From contig NZ_JH376798.1 in assembly GCF_000234095.1 (NCBI RefSeq), positions 153,424 to 217,423 of the forward strand: 64,000 nucleotides of DNA. The letters run 5' to 3'. A model generated the notes under the pieces. The model did no database searches. It worked only from the letters and a program-made list of their open reading frames with translations, and was not told the DNA's origin. How positions within the stretch are numbered: position 1 is the stretch's first letter; the number at the start of each line of letters is the position of its first letter. Positions 32,956-41,419 of the stretch are shown here, piece by piece. The DNA is from Centipeda infelix ATCC 43532 (lineage in GTDB: Bacteria > Bacillota > Negativicutes > Selenomonadales > Selenomonadaceae). The translations under genes and the position numbers were made by a program.

Positions 32956-35267
32956 AATGCCAAGCCCTCCTCCATCTGTGTAATGCTCCGCTCCAAGAGT
33001 TCCTTTGCCCGTGTCAGATCCTGCACCTCACGCATGAGTTCGGGCGCCTGTTCCTGCTTTGCAGCCTCAAGCTGTGCAATCCGCTGCGTCTCTGCCTCCT
33101 CATACATCTGGCGAGCCTCGCGCTGCATGTCCTTCCGCACCTCCTCGAGGCGTTCCTTCCATGCGTCAAGAAGGTGCTCGATCTCGCCCTCATCGTCATT
33201 CGCGCCGCAGAGATACCGATGCACCCAGTCGCAAAGGTGTCTGCGGCATTGCTCAAGGTATGCCTGCAGTGCGTGCTTGCGTTCGGTCTCAGCCCTCTGC
33301 TTTTCCGCCTTGAACTGTTCTTCATAGCGGCGCAACTGCTCTTTCAGGCGACGGATCCGCGCCTCACTTTCATCGGCTCGCTGCTGATAGTATCGGAGGT
33401 GCTTCTCCTTGTCCATCTTTTCACGGCGAAGCCTCTCATACTCCACCGACTGCCGATTCTGCTGCTCTTGCAGTGCCCGGCGTCGATCATCCCAGTCTCT
33501 GCCGGCACTGTCATCGCGCATGGTGCGGACTTCAGTTTTGGTCGAAAAGAGATCCCAAAAACGCGCTAGACCGGTTCGTTTAACGACCACTTCCTCCTGC
33601 CAAACGCGCTCGGCGGGACGGCTGCCCATGCGGTGCAGATCATATTGTACCGCCTCCTGCTCTCGCCGTGCCCGGTCGGCGATAGCCTCCTGATGCTGCA
33701 CCTCCCTGTGCGCTTCGGCAACGGCATGACGTTCCTGTGCAAGTTGACGGTCCAGTGCCTCCTCCTGTGCTCGCAGCTCGGCAATCTCCTCCTGACGCTG
33801 CTCAACGATTCCGTGCCCCGACGACATCTCCTTCATCGTGGGCAGCTCCCCTACCCCGACACGCTGAATCTCCGCAGCTATTTTCCCGATACCGCTGTAC
33901 TCCTCGACGCGCTCCACGATCATCTGATACAGCAGGTGAATGGAAATATCAGTTTCCTCCAAAAGATTCTGCTGTGCCAGTCGGAACTGCCCTTCGACCG
34001 TATGCGGAATTTCCTCTTTCTTGCGCTGAATCTCATCCAGTGTATGGCAGTCGGCAACCTGCACACGAATCTCACGCTCGATTTGCTCTCCCGCATCGGC
34101 AAGAGCGGTCTGAACTGCCTTTCGCTTCTCATTGACCCAGCCTGCGATAAATCCATCGATTGCCGCCAGGTTCTTCTCACGGCTCGCCCTCAGCAATTTC
34201 TGCAGATGCGTCAGGTGCTCAATCGCTCGATGTCCCTTGCTCACTTCAAATACCTTGCGTGCATCCTCGGCGCGGAAAGCAATGCGGTCAAGGAGCGCTC
34301 TCACCCACCAGAGGATGGCATTTGCTGTCCCTCGGTACTGGATCTCCGCAAGCCGCCGTTCGTCAAATTTCTCCTCCATGAGTTTGCGAAATGCTGCAAA
34401 ATTTGACTCTTTCAACAGCTGCTTCCGTGCCGCATCATCCAGAGCCTCTGCACTGTCCTCATAGAGCCGCGTGATCGCACGATCCCGTCCCGCAAGTTCC
34501 TTCAGTGCTGAGACACCGCAGATATGGAATGTATAGCCATCGCGCCCCGTAAAGATCTTCTCCCGCAGCATTTTCTCCAACTGCGGAATGCGCTGATCCA
34601 CACACTCTCCCTCCATCGGATTGAATGCATCGATGAAGTTCTGGACAAAGATGAAGTTCTGCTGATTCGGCATGAGATAGTTACGCAGAAAGGCAAGATC
34701 CTCCTTTGTCAGCCCGCGCTGCTGCAGGAGGTAGATGCACGCATGCGCCTCCTGAACCACACGTATGGTTTGATCCAGATGTCCGGAGGCAACTCCGTTC
34801 AGCCCCGGTGTATCAATCAGCATAAGAGGACGCTCTGCGTGGAGCAATGGCGTATATATATCGACAGATGCAATCTCCTGAGCTACCGCGTGTCGCTCAC
34901 TCACGGTCGTAGTATACTCCCGCAGCTCATCCATGCGGATTTCCTGCTCTGTGCCATCCTTGTGGCGAACAAGTCCCGTGCCAACGCGTGGATCATTCGG
35001 CGGCACGTTGACAACCTGCGTGAGTACCGCTGTCGTTTCCTTCGAGGCATGGCTCAAAACATCCCTGCCGAGCAGAGCGTTGATAAAGGTGGACTTGCCA
35101 GAGCTGAACTCACCGACCACGGCAATGCGGAACACGTCGTCCTGCATTCGTTCTTTCAGCCGTTCCAATTCTGCAGCAAATCCTCGCACCGATTGGAGCG
35201 ACTCCTCTTTTTCAAGGTCTTCCAATAAGGAGAGAATTTTTGTCTGTATCGGTGTACACGCATCCAT
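32952..35267 (-). CDS. Dynamin-like GTPase A
   Basis: The protein has 771 residues from ATG 35267, about 10 bases after GAGGAGG. The earlier in-frame ATG at 35285 lies in that site. The GTPase domain shows G1 GEFSSGKS (52-59), G2 SKETTAVLTQV and G3 DTPGLNG. The G4 position reads FVQNFID instead of NKxD, so guanine specificity may differ. About 440 residues of coiled coil follow, with basic repeats (RRALQEQQNRQSVEYERLRRE in parts). It is the first dynamin of the operon and follows the HTH gene by 14 bases. Confidence 0.87.
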   Translation of the reverse strand: MDACTPIQTKILSLLEDLEKEESLQSVRGFAAELERLKERMQDDVFRIAVVGEFSSGKSTFINALLGRDVLSHASKETTAVLTQVVNVPPNDPRVGTGLVRHKDGTEQEIRMDELREYTTTVSERHAVAQEIASVDIYTPLLHAERPLMLIDTPGLNGVASGHLDQTIRVVQEAHACIYLLQQRGLTKEDLAFLRNYLMPNQQNFIFVQNFIDAFNPMEGECVDQRIPQLEKMLREKIFTGRDGYTFHICGVSALKELAGRDRAITRLYEDSAEALDDAARKQLLKESNFAAFRKLMEEKFDERRLAEIQYRGTANAILWWVRALLDRIAFRAEDARKVFEVSKGHRAIEHLTHLQKLLRASREKNLAAIDGFIAGWVNEKRKAVQTALADAGEQIEREIRVQVADCHTLDEIQRKKEEIPHTVEGQFRLAQQNLLEETDISIHLLYQMIVERVEEYSGIGKIAAEIQRVGVGELPTMKEMSSGHGIVEQRQEEIAELRAQEEALDRQLAQERHAVAEAHREVQHQEAIADRARREQEAVQYDLHRMGSRPAERVWQEEVVVKRTGLARFWDLFSTKTEVRTMRDDSAGRDWDDRRRALQEQQNRQSVEYERLRREKMDKEKHLRYYQQRADESEARIRRLKEQLRRYEEQFKAEKQRAETERKHALQAYLEQCRRHLCDWVHRYLCGANDDEGEIEHLLDAWKERLEEVRKDMQREARQMYEEAETQRIAQLEAAKQEQAPELMREVQDLTRAKELLERSITQMEEGLAL

Positions 35268-35281
35268 AAAATAAAACCTCC

Positions 35282-35896
35282 TCACAGCACATCCATCCCG
35301 AGCGCATACAGGATCTCGTTCACGGTGTCGATGTCAAAGCCCTCCTCGATGCAGTACTGCATGGCAAGGTCGTATTCGTACGCAGGCGAGATGCTGTAGC
35401 CCGCGCTCGCGAGGAGGTCTCTCGCGTCGTCGAGGTTCAGCCGCAGGACGAAGATGAATGCGTAGACGACGCGAATCTTCGGATGATAGTTCTTGTCAGT
35501 ACGGATCTTGGAGAACAGTTTGCGGTCAATCCCCGCACGCTTGTACACCTCTACATCGGTCATGCCGCTCTCATCGATGAGGCGCAGGAGCCGCTCGGAG
35601 AAGGTTTCTTTCGGCTTGTCGAGTTTGCTCTTGAGACGCGAGAGGATCCCGTCCAGACCAACGCGCGGACGTGGAAGAGTGACGCCGCATACGAGTGGTT
35701 CTTCATGGACACCGGGATCGCGCGCAAGGCCGTGACGTTCGCGCTCGCCCTCGAAGGGACGCGGTACGGGACGCGGCAGCTTACGCTTTGCTTCCTCGAT
35801 GATGTCGGAGGAACCCTGCAAATGCGCGGCAATATAGCGGCGAATCCGTTCAAGGAGGTCGGCCGATGGAGTTTGGTGCGGCGGTAACATAGGCAT
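35282..35896 (-). CDS. HTH-like regulator heading the dynamin operon
   Basis: The protein has 204 residues. The N-terminal 90 residues are basic and Pro-rich. The C-terminal 110 match a domain common in Firmicutes that looks like a variant Cro/C1 HTH: FSERLLRLIDESGMTDVEVYKRAGIDRKLFSKIRTDKNYHP in parts, then LNLDDARDLLASAGYSIS. This domain is often fused to, or adjacent to, other activities, so it may be a regulator or an interaction module. ATG 35896 follows GAGAGGGGA. It lies 14 bases before dynamin A, with a promoter just upstream. Confidence 0.75.
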   Translation of the reverse strand: MPMLPPHQTPSADLLERIRRYIAAHLQGSSDIIEEAKRKLPRPVPRPFEGERERHGLARDPGVHEEPLVCGVTLPRPRVGLDGILSRLKSKLDKPKETFSERLLRLIDESGMTDVEVYKRAGIDRKLFSKIRTDKNYHPKIRVVYAFIFVLRLNLDDARDLLASAGYSISPAYEYDLAMQYCIEEGFDIDTVNEILYALGMDVL

Positions 35897-35920
35897 TCCC
35901 CTCTCAGTTTCTTTTCATAA

Positions 35921-35950
35921 AATTTTAACAGATATGAATCATACACGCAA
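35921..35950 (-). promoter_or_regulatory. Sigma-70 type promoter for the dynamin operon
   Basis: On the minus strand TTGCGT is separated by 17 bp from TAAAAT, with TG one base before the -10. It lies about 25 bp before the start codon at 35896. Confidence 0.6.
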
Positions 35951-35984
35951 GAGATTTGTTTTCATTTATTTGCCACAGATACAA

Positions 35985-36120
35985 CCGTCCCGGTCATGTT
36001 TGCTCTATCGCAGCAAACGCCCCCACCGGCTCATATCGTTCGCTGGGGTTGTTGCATGTCTCCCCCTATCGGCTCACTACGCTCGCCACTTCCCCCGTAA
36101 ACAGGGGAAGCTGATATGCC
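35985..36120. other. Non-coding stretch with inverted repeat-like blocks
   Basis: No gene is seen in 35951-36242. This part holds CACCGGCTCATATCG and CTATCGGCTCACTACGCTCG, then CCACTTCCCCCGTAAACAGGGGAAG. The last block resembles the double-hairpin repeat in reverse order, next to the complete copy at 36130. Confidence 0.4.
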
Positions 36121-36129
36121 ATTATCCTA

Positions 36130-36180
36130 AGCCTTCCCCGTTTGACGGGGAAGGGGGACCGCGCAAGCGGTGGAAGGGGC
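36130..36180. repeat. Double-hairpin dispersed repeat, copy 2
   Basis: CCTTCCCCGTTTGACGGGG, then AAGGGGGACCGCGCAAGCGG and TGGAAGGGGC, give two successive hairpins with the same linker as the copies at 13798 and 41321. Confidence 0.65.
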
Positions 36181-36188
36181 ACAAAGAC

Positions 36189-36228
36189 GGGGCGTTGTAC
36201 GAAGTTTTTAGCTTCGTGCAACAGCCCC
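36189..36228. terminator. Hairpin, probable terminator of the vWA gene
   Basis: GGGGCGTTGTACGAAG and CTTCGTGCAACAGCCCC pair with few mismatches around TTTTTAG. A T run follows on the plus strand only, so its direction is uncertain. Confidence 0.5.
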
Positions 36229-36242
36229 CTTTTCGTTCCCGC

Positions 36243-37034
36243 TCAGCTGCGCCCGCTCTGTGTCTTTGCGAGATGCTCGCTGATCTTCTGCGACCATGTC
36301 GGTGGAACAACGCCTGTCGCGGAAAACTCCATAATCAGCGCTCCGAGTGCTGCGAAGTTCTCGCGCACGCCCGCCGCATCACAGGCGAAGGTGTCGGCAT
36401 TCTTGGCAGGAATGCCGACATCTTCAGCGACCTGCTTCGCGTTGATGTTCGTACCGAGGAAAACGAATTCCCAGCCCGCCTCCTTTTCCTGCTGCTCTAC
36501 CAGCTCCCTCAGTCTGTCAGGTGTCCAGTAGTCCCCGCTCTCGGACTCGATCTTCGTGTTGTCCGTGACGATGATGACCATCGTACGCATGGGGCGATCC
36601 TCATGGAGAGCCTTTTGGTACACCTGCTGAGCCATGTGAATGCACCCGCCTACACCGAACAGACACCCGCTGCCGCGCACGTTGTCCTGATGTATGAACT
36701 CCTCGGGATGTGCGCGTCGATACTCTTCAACAAGTGTACGGAGGTGCGTAAAGCAGCCCTGTTCGATGAGCGCGGAATCCTCGGTGATCGGCACGCGGGT
36801 ATTCATATCCACACACTGACCGCCTTGTTTCTGGAGCCAAACAAGGAGATCCGTCCGCTCCTCCCTGAGCCGCACGATCATATCGTTGAATCCGTCGATC
36901 AGATCGGACTCAAGATCCTCCATCGGTCCGCTCAGCTCCAACAGGAATACGAGTTCCGTCATCGCTCCGCTGCCGTCCACGTCGAAATACCCCCTCCGTG
37001 TGTCCGTCTGTCCGTTTGTCTTTGCCTCTGCCAT
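36243..37034 (-). CDS. vWA-domain protein with degenerate MIDAS
   Basis: The protein has 263 residues from ATG 37034 after GGAGGAAAACATC. It is a paralogue of the gene at 37372: the starts (MAEAKTNGQT and MAEEKTNGQT) and ends (SQKISEHLAKTQSGRS and SRKISEHLAKQKSGRS) are nearly the same. The metal site DxSxS has become ELSGP (Glu33, Ser35, Pro37), and 15 extra residues sit before it. So metal-dependent ligand binding is probably lost or changed. The middle has diverged, with Cys-containing inserts (QGGQCVD, GSGCLFGVGGCIH). Confidence 0.8.
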   Translation of the reverse strand: MAEAKTNGQTDTRRGYFDVDGSGAMTELVFLLELSGPMEDLESDLIDGFNDMIVRLREERTDLLVWLQKQGGQCVDMNTRVPITEDSALIEQGCFTHLRTLVEEYRRAHPEEFIHQDNVRGSGCLFGVGGCIHMAQQVYQKALHEDRPMRTMVIIVTDNTKIESESGDYWTPDRLRELVEQQEKEAGWEFVFLGTNINAKQVAEDVGIPAKNADTFACDAAGVRENFAALGALIMEFSATGVVPPTWSQKISEHLAKTQSGRS

Positions 37035-37066
37035 GATGTTTTCCTCCATATCTCTTGACCGCAGCT

Positions 37067-37135
37067 AGGGAAGCACTGATAAAATGAACTCCACCCGATT
37101 GGATGACGGTGTCGATTTTATCAGTGGTTCCGTAA
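37067..37135. repeat. Short MITE-like repeat with two like termini
   Basis: AGGGAAGCACTGATAAAATG and, inverted, GATTTTATCAGTGGTTCCGTAA flank only about 30 bp. Both ends resemble the right terminus of the family. It lies just upstream of the vWA gene at 36243. Confidence 0.55.
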
Positions 37136-37138
37136 GTA

Positions 37139-37175
37139 TAGCGAACGGCATGGACGAAAAAAGTCCATGCCAAAC
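37139..37175. terminator. Hairpin between the vWA paralogues
   Basis: GGCATGGAC-GAAAAAA-GTCCATGCC can form a stable stem, similar to the one at 24840. No clear T run follows. Confidence 0.4.
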
Positions 37176-37206
37176 GCTATTTCAAAAAACTTTCGACGCT
37201 CTCCGC

Positions 37207-37375
37207 TTAAGGAATCGCTGATAAAATGAAGTCTGTCAGATTGGTACAGATTTTTCGCCCTGTCAAGGAGACAAACCGGACGCATAGCAAGGGCTATGTG
37301 GAGGATTTGTCGACACAGAGAGGGCGGAAAAGATGTGCCAAGATGGCAGTGCTGAATTTATCAGTGCTTCCTTAA
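37207..37375. repeat. MITE-like repeat, near-complete copy B (169 bp, inverted)
   Basis: The ends are TTAAGGAATCGCTGATAAA and, inverted, TTTATCAGTGCTTCCTTAA. The interior is the reverse of copy A, with GGACGCATAGCAAGGGCTATG as the central hairpin. Its last bases supply the TAA stop of the vWA gene at 37372. Confidence 0.75.
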
Positions 37376-38037
37376 CTGCGCCCGCTCTTCTGCTTTGCGA
37401 GATGCTCGCTGATCTTCCGCGACCATGTCGGCACAACGGTACCTGTTGCGGCAAAGGCACAGGTCATGTGCGACAGCGACGCGAAGTTCTCGCGCACGCC
37501 CGCCGCATCACAGGCGAACTCGACGGCGTTCTCGGCGCGGATGCCAAGACCGCCCGCGACCTGCACCGCGTCGATGTTCGCGCCGAGAAAGACAAACTCC
37601 CAGCCCGCTTCCTCCTGCTGCTTCACCATCGCCCGCACCTGATCTGCCGTGTAGCGCGTGCTCGAGTTCTCCATCCCGTCGGTCGTGATGATGAACATGG
37701 TGCGTGCGGGGCGATCCTCGGGACGCGCATACTTGTGCACGTTCTTGATGTGACGGATGCCATCGCCCATCGCATCGAGCAGAGCCGTGCAGCCGCGTGT
37801 GTAGTACTCCTTCGATGTGAGTGTGGGGACATCCGCAATCCGCACGCGGTCATGAATGACCTCATTCTCGTGATCAAAGAGCACCGTCGAGACGAGCACG
37901 TCCCCGCCCTCGCTGCGATGCTGCGTGAGCATGCCGTTGAACCCGCCGATGGTATCGCTCTCCAGCCCCGACATCGACCCGCTCCGATCCAGAATGAATA
38001 CGAGTTCCGTCTGTCCGTTTGTCTTTTCCTCAGCCAT
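37372..38037 (-). CDS. vWA-domain protein with intact MIDAS
   Basis: The protein has 221 residues from ATG 38037 after GAGGAGGAAAACATT. The MIDAS site DRSGSM (Asp17, Ser19, Ser21), CTALLDAMGDGI and FIITTDGMENSS are intact. There is no signal peptide, so it is cytosolic. Similar stand-alone vWA proteins occur near tellurite-type stress and MoxR-like systems, but no such partner is seen here. It has paralogues at 36243 (degenerate site) and 19285 (cut by a stop). The stop codon falls inside a repeat element. Confidence 0.85.
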   Translation of the reverse strand: MAEEKTNGQTELVFILDRSGSMSGLESDTIGGFNGMLTQHRSEGGDVLVSTVLFDHENEVIHDRVRIADVPTLTSKEYYTRGCTALLDAMGDGIRHIKNVHKYARPEDRPARTMFIITTDGMENSSTRYTADQVRAMVKQQEEAGWEFVFLGANIDAVQVAGGLGIRAENAVEFACDAAGVRENFASLSHMTCAFAATGTVVPTWSRKISEHLAKQKSGRS

Positions 38038-38128
38038 AATGTTTTCCTCCTCTATGCTGTATGACCTTTTCGATGGTTCAGAGTATAGCAGGAGGAGAGA
38101 GACGCGTGGTCGCACGGAAAGCGACATT

Positions 38129-38156
38129 TTGAGAAAAGGACATTTTGCTCTATAAT
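38129..38156 (+). promoter_or_regulatory. Promoter of the ogt-like gene
   Basis: TTGAGA and TATAAT are separated by 16 bp, about 30 bp before the start codon at 38187. Confidence 0.65.
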
Positions 38157-38186
38157 AGAACTACATCAACCGACAGGAGAATGCCC

Positions 38187-38672
38187 ATGATCTACACAGC
38201 ACACTACACCTCCCCGCTCGGCGGGATCACACTCGCGAGTGACGGCATGGCCCTCACGGGGCTGTACTTCGACGGGGAGAGGGATTTCCCCGATCTTTCG
38301 GCGGCGCACAAAAAAGACCTCCCCGTGTTCGGAGAGGCCATGCGTTGGCTCGATCTGTATTTCGCCGGCAAAGAGCCTGACTTTATGCCCGCACTCAATC
38401 CCACGGGCACGGCGTTTCAGATGTCGGTATGGGCAATCCTGCGAACGATCCCATACGGGGGAACGACGACCTATGGAGCGATTGCGAAACGTCTTGAGAA
38501 AGTCACAGGAAAGCGTATGTCTGCACAGGCGGTCGGCGGCGCGGTCGGGCGCAATCCGATCTCCATCCTCATCCCGTGCCACCGCGTCATCGGTGCAGAC
38601 GGCAGCCTCACGGGCTATGCGGGCGGGCTCGACAAAAAGGAGTATCTGCTCGGGCTTGAGGGGACAACATGA
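38187..38672 (+). CDS. ogt: Methylated-DNA--protein-cysteine methyltransferase
   Basis: The protein has 161 residues. It transfers O6-alkyl groups from guanine in DNA to its own cysteine. The active site is IPCHRVIG with Cys131. The helix-turn-helix region PYGGTTTYGAIAKRLEK and the GRNP segment are typical. The length fits the Ogt/MGMT group without an Ada domain. ATG 38187 was chosen because AGGAG lies 8 bases upstream; ATG 38181 is too close to it. Confidence 0.92.
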   Translation: MIYTAHYTSPLGGITLASDGMALTGLYFDGERDFPDLSAAHKKDLPVFGEAMRWLDLYFAGKEPDFMPALNPTGTAFQMSVWAILRTIPYGGTTTYGAIAKRLEKVTGKRMSAQAVGGAVGRNPISILIPCHRVIGADGSLTGYAGGLDKKEYLLGLEGTT

Positions 38673-38745
38673 CGCTTGATCTCTGATCGTCGTTCTGCCA
38701 AAGCACTTTTGTCAGGCACAGCAACAATTCTCCCTCACACAAGGA

Positions 38746-38776
38746 AACGCAGCCCCGCGCGGAGCTGCGTTTTTTC
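38746..38776. terminator. Bidirectional terminator
   Basis: AACGCAGCCCCGCGCGGAGC followed by TGCGTT and a T run lies between the convergent ogt-like and thioesterase genes. Confidence 0.85.
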
Positions 38777-38802
38777 TTTCACAATGTGCGGTATATGTAC
38801 TT

Positions 38803-39366
38803 TTACTTCTTCACTTCTTTTGCCGTATGTGCAGTGTGCGCCGCCTTTGTCTGCTGCGCAATGGCATCACAGACGCAACCGCCCGTGGGCGTAACGGTAC
38901 CGCGCTTGCGTGCCTTGTGCGCCTCGTAGCGGCGTTTGCCCTCCTCGAACGCGGCGCGTGCCTCCTCGGTGTCAAGTGTGAGCGGCGGCACGACCTTCGG
39001 TCGTGCGTTGCGGTCGAGCGCAACCATGGTGAAGTACGCCGAGAGGCCGAGCTGCGGATCGCCGCCATCGTCCAAGTCCTCGACGATAACGTTGACGGCG
39101 ACCTCCATCGAGCTGTGCCCGACGTAGACAATATCCGCCGTCACAACGACGAGATCGCCGATGCGGATAGGCAGATGGAACTCAAGCTCATCCACGCGTG
39201 CGGTGACGACGTTCGACCGCGCATACCGCCGCGCCGCTGCGTACGCCGCAGAGTCCATCAGCTTCATGATCTCGCCGCCGTGCACATTCCCGTTCGGGTT
39301 CGCCTGGCTGGGCATCATGACCTCGCTGATAACGATACGGCTGTCCTTCATTTTGCATTCTTTCAT
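38803..39366 (-). CDS. Acyl-CoA thioesterase, hotdog fold (YciA/BFIT type)
   Basis: The protein has 187 residues. A single hotdog domain contains PSQANPNGNVHGGEIMKLMDSAA in two parts, the region around the catalytic Asn/Asp and GGEIMKLMD, and RVDELEFHLPIRIGDLV. This class hydrolyses acyl-CoA thioesters in the cytosol. The C-terminal 40 residues are charged (EEGKRRYEAHKARKRG) with a CVC motif and seem to be an extension. ATG 39366 follows GGGGGATATATA. ATG 39351 is an alternative. Confidence 0.85.
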   Translation of the reverse strand: MKECKMKDSRIVISEVMMPSQANPNGNVHGGEIMKLMDSAAYAAARRYARSNVVTARVDELEFHLPIRIGDLVVVTADIVYVGHSSMEVAVNVIVEDLDDGGDPQLGLSAYFTMVALDRNARPKVVPPLTLDTEEARAAFEEGKRRYEAHKARKRGTVTPTGGCVCDAIAQQTKAAHTAHTAKEVKK

Positions 39367-39454
39367 TATATATCCCCCATCAAAATATCTTTTCATCGGA
39401 GTACCCACTCTACCACGCTTTGCTGAAAATAATCCGTTACATTTGCTACGCGCC

Positions 39455-39485
39455 TTGACATCCACGTACATTTCGGTGATATAAT
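39455..39485 (+). promoter_or_regulatory. Probable promoter of the first DXS-like gene
   Basis: TTGACA and TATAAT are both perfect but separated by 19 bp, longer than the usual 17. Such spacing is typical of promoters that need a distorting activator. It lies about 40 bp before the start at 39527. Confidence 0.45.
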
Positions 39486-39526
39486 TCGCTCAGGAAATGG
39501 AATGCATATGGCAAAGGGGAATCTCT

Positions 39527-41284
39527 ATGTATTTGGAAACAATCAAATCGCCCGCCGACATCAAGGGCTATACAGCAGAGCAGCGCAGGGTGCTCGCACA
39601 GGAGATGCGCGACGCGCTCCTCAAACGTGCGAGCGTGCACGGCGGTCACTTCGGCCCGGACTTCGGCATCATCGAGGCGATCATCGCCCTGCACACGGTC
39701 TTTGATTCGCCGACGGACAAGATCGTCTACGACGTGTCGCACCAGTGCTACCCGCACAAGATGCTGACGGGGCGCGTGGAGGCATACATCGACGAGGACA
39801 AATACGGCGAGGTGTCGGGCTACACGAATCCTGAGGAAAGTCCGCACGACTTCTTCAACGTGGGGCACACGTCCACCTCGATCAGTCTCGCCTCGGGACT
39901 CGCAAAGGCGCGTGACCTCGCGGGACGCAGGGAAAATGTCATCGCCCTCATCGGCGACGGCTCGATGTCGGGCGGCGAGGCACTGGAGGGGCTGAACGTC
40001 GTCGGCGAGATGGGGACGAACTTCATCATCGTGTTCAACGACAACGATCGGTCGATTGCGGAGAACCACGGCGGTATGTATCGCGAATTTCGCCGTCTCC
40101 GTGAGACAAACGGAACCGCGCCGAACAACCTCTTTCGTGCGATGGGGCTGGACTACCGCTATGTCGCGGACGGCAACGACTGCGAGGCACTGATCGCCGC
40201 ATTCTCGGCGGTGAGGGACAGCGAGAAGCCCGTCGTCGTTCACATCGCAACGCAAAAGGGCAAGGGCTATAAGTTCGCCGAGGAAGATCCCGAGACGTGG
40301 CACTATTGTTCGGTATTCGACATTGAGACGGGTGCGCTGAAACATCCGTACACCGACCCGTATCAGGAGGCGACGAAGGCCTTCCTCAAGGAACAGGCAG
40401 AGACAAATCCGAACTTCGTCTTTCTCGCGGCGGGCACGATGGGCGGCATTGTCCTCAGTCCAGCAGACCGCGCGGAGCTTGGCAGTCACTATGTCGACGT
40501 GGGCATCGCCGAGGAGCACGCGGTTGCAATGGCATCGGGGCTCGCACGCGGCGGCGCACGTCCGATCTTCGGCACCTACAGCACCTTCTTTCAGCGCGTT
40601 TACGATCAGATGGCGCAGGATGTCGCGATCAACAACAGCCCCGCTGTCTTCCTCTCCGTCGGCGCGTCGCTCTACTATATGAACGATGTGACGCACCTCG
40701 GCTTCTTCGACATCCCCATCTTTGCGAACATCCCGAACCTCGTCTTCCTCGCACCCGCGAGCCTCGACGAGTACAAGGCGGTGCTGCGCTGGTCGATTGC
40801 GCAGACGAGCCATCCCGTTATGATTCGCATGCCGGTGGGCGGGTATGAGGAGAACCCCTACGACGTGCGCACGGACTACAGCGACCTGAACACGTATCAG
40901 GTCGTGCAGGAGGGCGCGGAGGTCGCTATCATCGGGGTCGGCAACTTCGCCGCTCTGGCAAGCGAGGCTGCCGCGCTGCTTGAAAAAGAGGGAATCCAAG
41001 CGACCGTCGTCAATCCGATCTTCCTCTCAGGACTGGACACGGCACTGCTCAAACGTCTCAAGGAAAAACACCGCCTCATCCTCACACTCGAGGACGGCAT
41101 CCTCGACGGCGGCTTCGGGCAGAAGATCGCCGCGTACTACGGCATGGACACGCAGATCAGCGTCCGTAACTATGGGCTCTCGAAGGAGTTCCACGACCGC
41201 TACAGAGCATCCGAACTTGCGCGTGCGCACCACCTCACTGCCGAGCAGATCGCGGCGGATACGCTGAGCGCATGGAAGGGCTGA
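39527..41284 (+). CDS. 1-deoxy-D-xylulose-5-phosphate synthase-like enzyme, copy 1
   Basis: The protein has 585 residues, shorter than typical DXS (about 620-640). It is a thiamine-diphosphate enzyme of the transketolase superfamily: VSHQCYPHKMLTGR, GHTSTSIS, GDGSMSGGEALEGLN (metal and ThDP site), NDNDRSIAENHGGMY, and DVGIAEEHAVAMASGLA with the catalytic Glu. DXS condenses pyruvate and glyceraldehyde 3-phosphate for isoprenoid, thiamine and pyridoxal synthesis. A twin lies at 42114. The short type could be a true DXS or a related synthase; sequence alone does not decide. AAAGGGGAATCTCT precedes ATG 39527. Confidence 0.82.
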   Translation: MYLETIKSPADIKGYTAEQRRVLAQEMRDALLKRASVHGGHFGPDFGIIEAIIALHTVFDSPTDKIVYDVSHQCYPHKMLTGRVEAYIDEDKYGEVSGYTNPEESPHDFFNVGHTSTSISLASGLAKARDLAGRRENVIALIGDGSMSGGEALEGLNVVGEMGTNFIIVFNDNDRSIAENHGGMYREFRRLRETNGTAPNNLFRAMGLDYRYVADGNDCEALIAAFSAVRDSEKPVVVHIATQKGKGYKFAEEDPETWHYCSVFDIETGALKHPYTDPYQEATKAFLKEQAETNPNFVFLAAGTMGGIVLSPADRAELGSHYVDVGIAEEHAVAMASGLARGGARPIFGTYSTFFQRVYDQMAQDVAINNSPAVFLSVGASLYYMNDVTHLGFFDIPIFANIPNLVFLAPASLDEYKAVLRWSIAQTSHPVMIRMPVGGYEENPYDVRTDYSDLNTYQVVQEGAEVAIIGVGNFAALASEAAALLEKEGIQATVVNPIFLSGLDTALLKRLKEKHRLILTLEDGILDGGFGQKIAAYYGMDTQISVRNYGLSKEFHDRYRASELARAHHLTAEQIAADTLSAWKG

Positions 41285-41320
41285 CGTACAGCGTCGCTCA
41301 CCGTACGCGCCGCGTCCCCG

Positions 41321-41370
41321 AGCCTCCCCCGCATGCGGGGGAGGGGGACCGCGTGAGCGGTGGAAGGGGC
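41321..41370. repeat. Double-hairpin dispersed repeat, copy 3
   Basis: GCCTCCCCCGCATGCGGGGG, then AGGGGGACCGCGTGAGCGG and TGGAAGGGGC, make the two hairpins of this family. It lies between copy 1 of the DXS-like gene and the broken oxidoreductase. Confidence 0.7.
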
Positions 41371-41419
41371 GAACCACATATCTCATTGCCGCAAACAGAC
41401 GAACACAAGGGGAGATTTT

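Noticed and set aside
13798-41370. Possible CRISPR repeats in the G/C-rich double-hairpin family
   Set aside because: The copies are dispersed over tens of kilobases with no regular spacers, and no cas gene is present.
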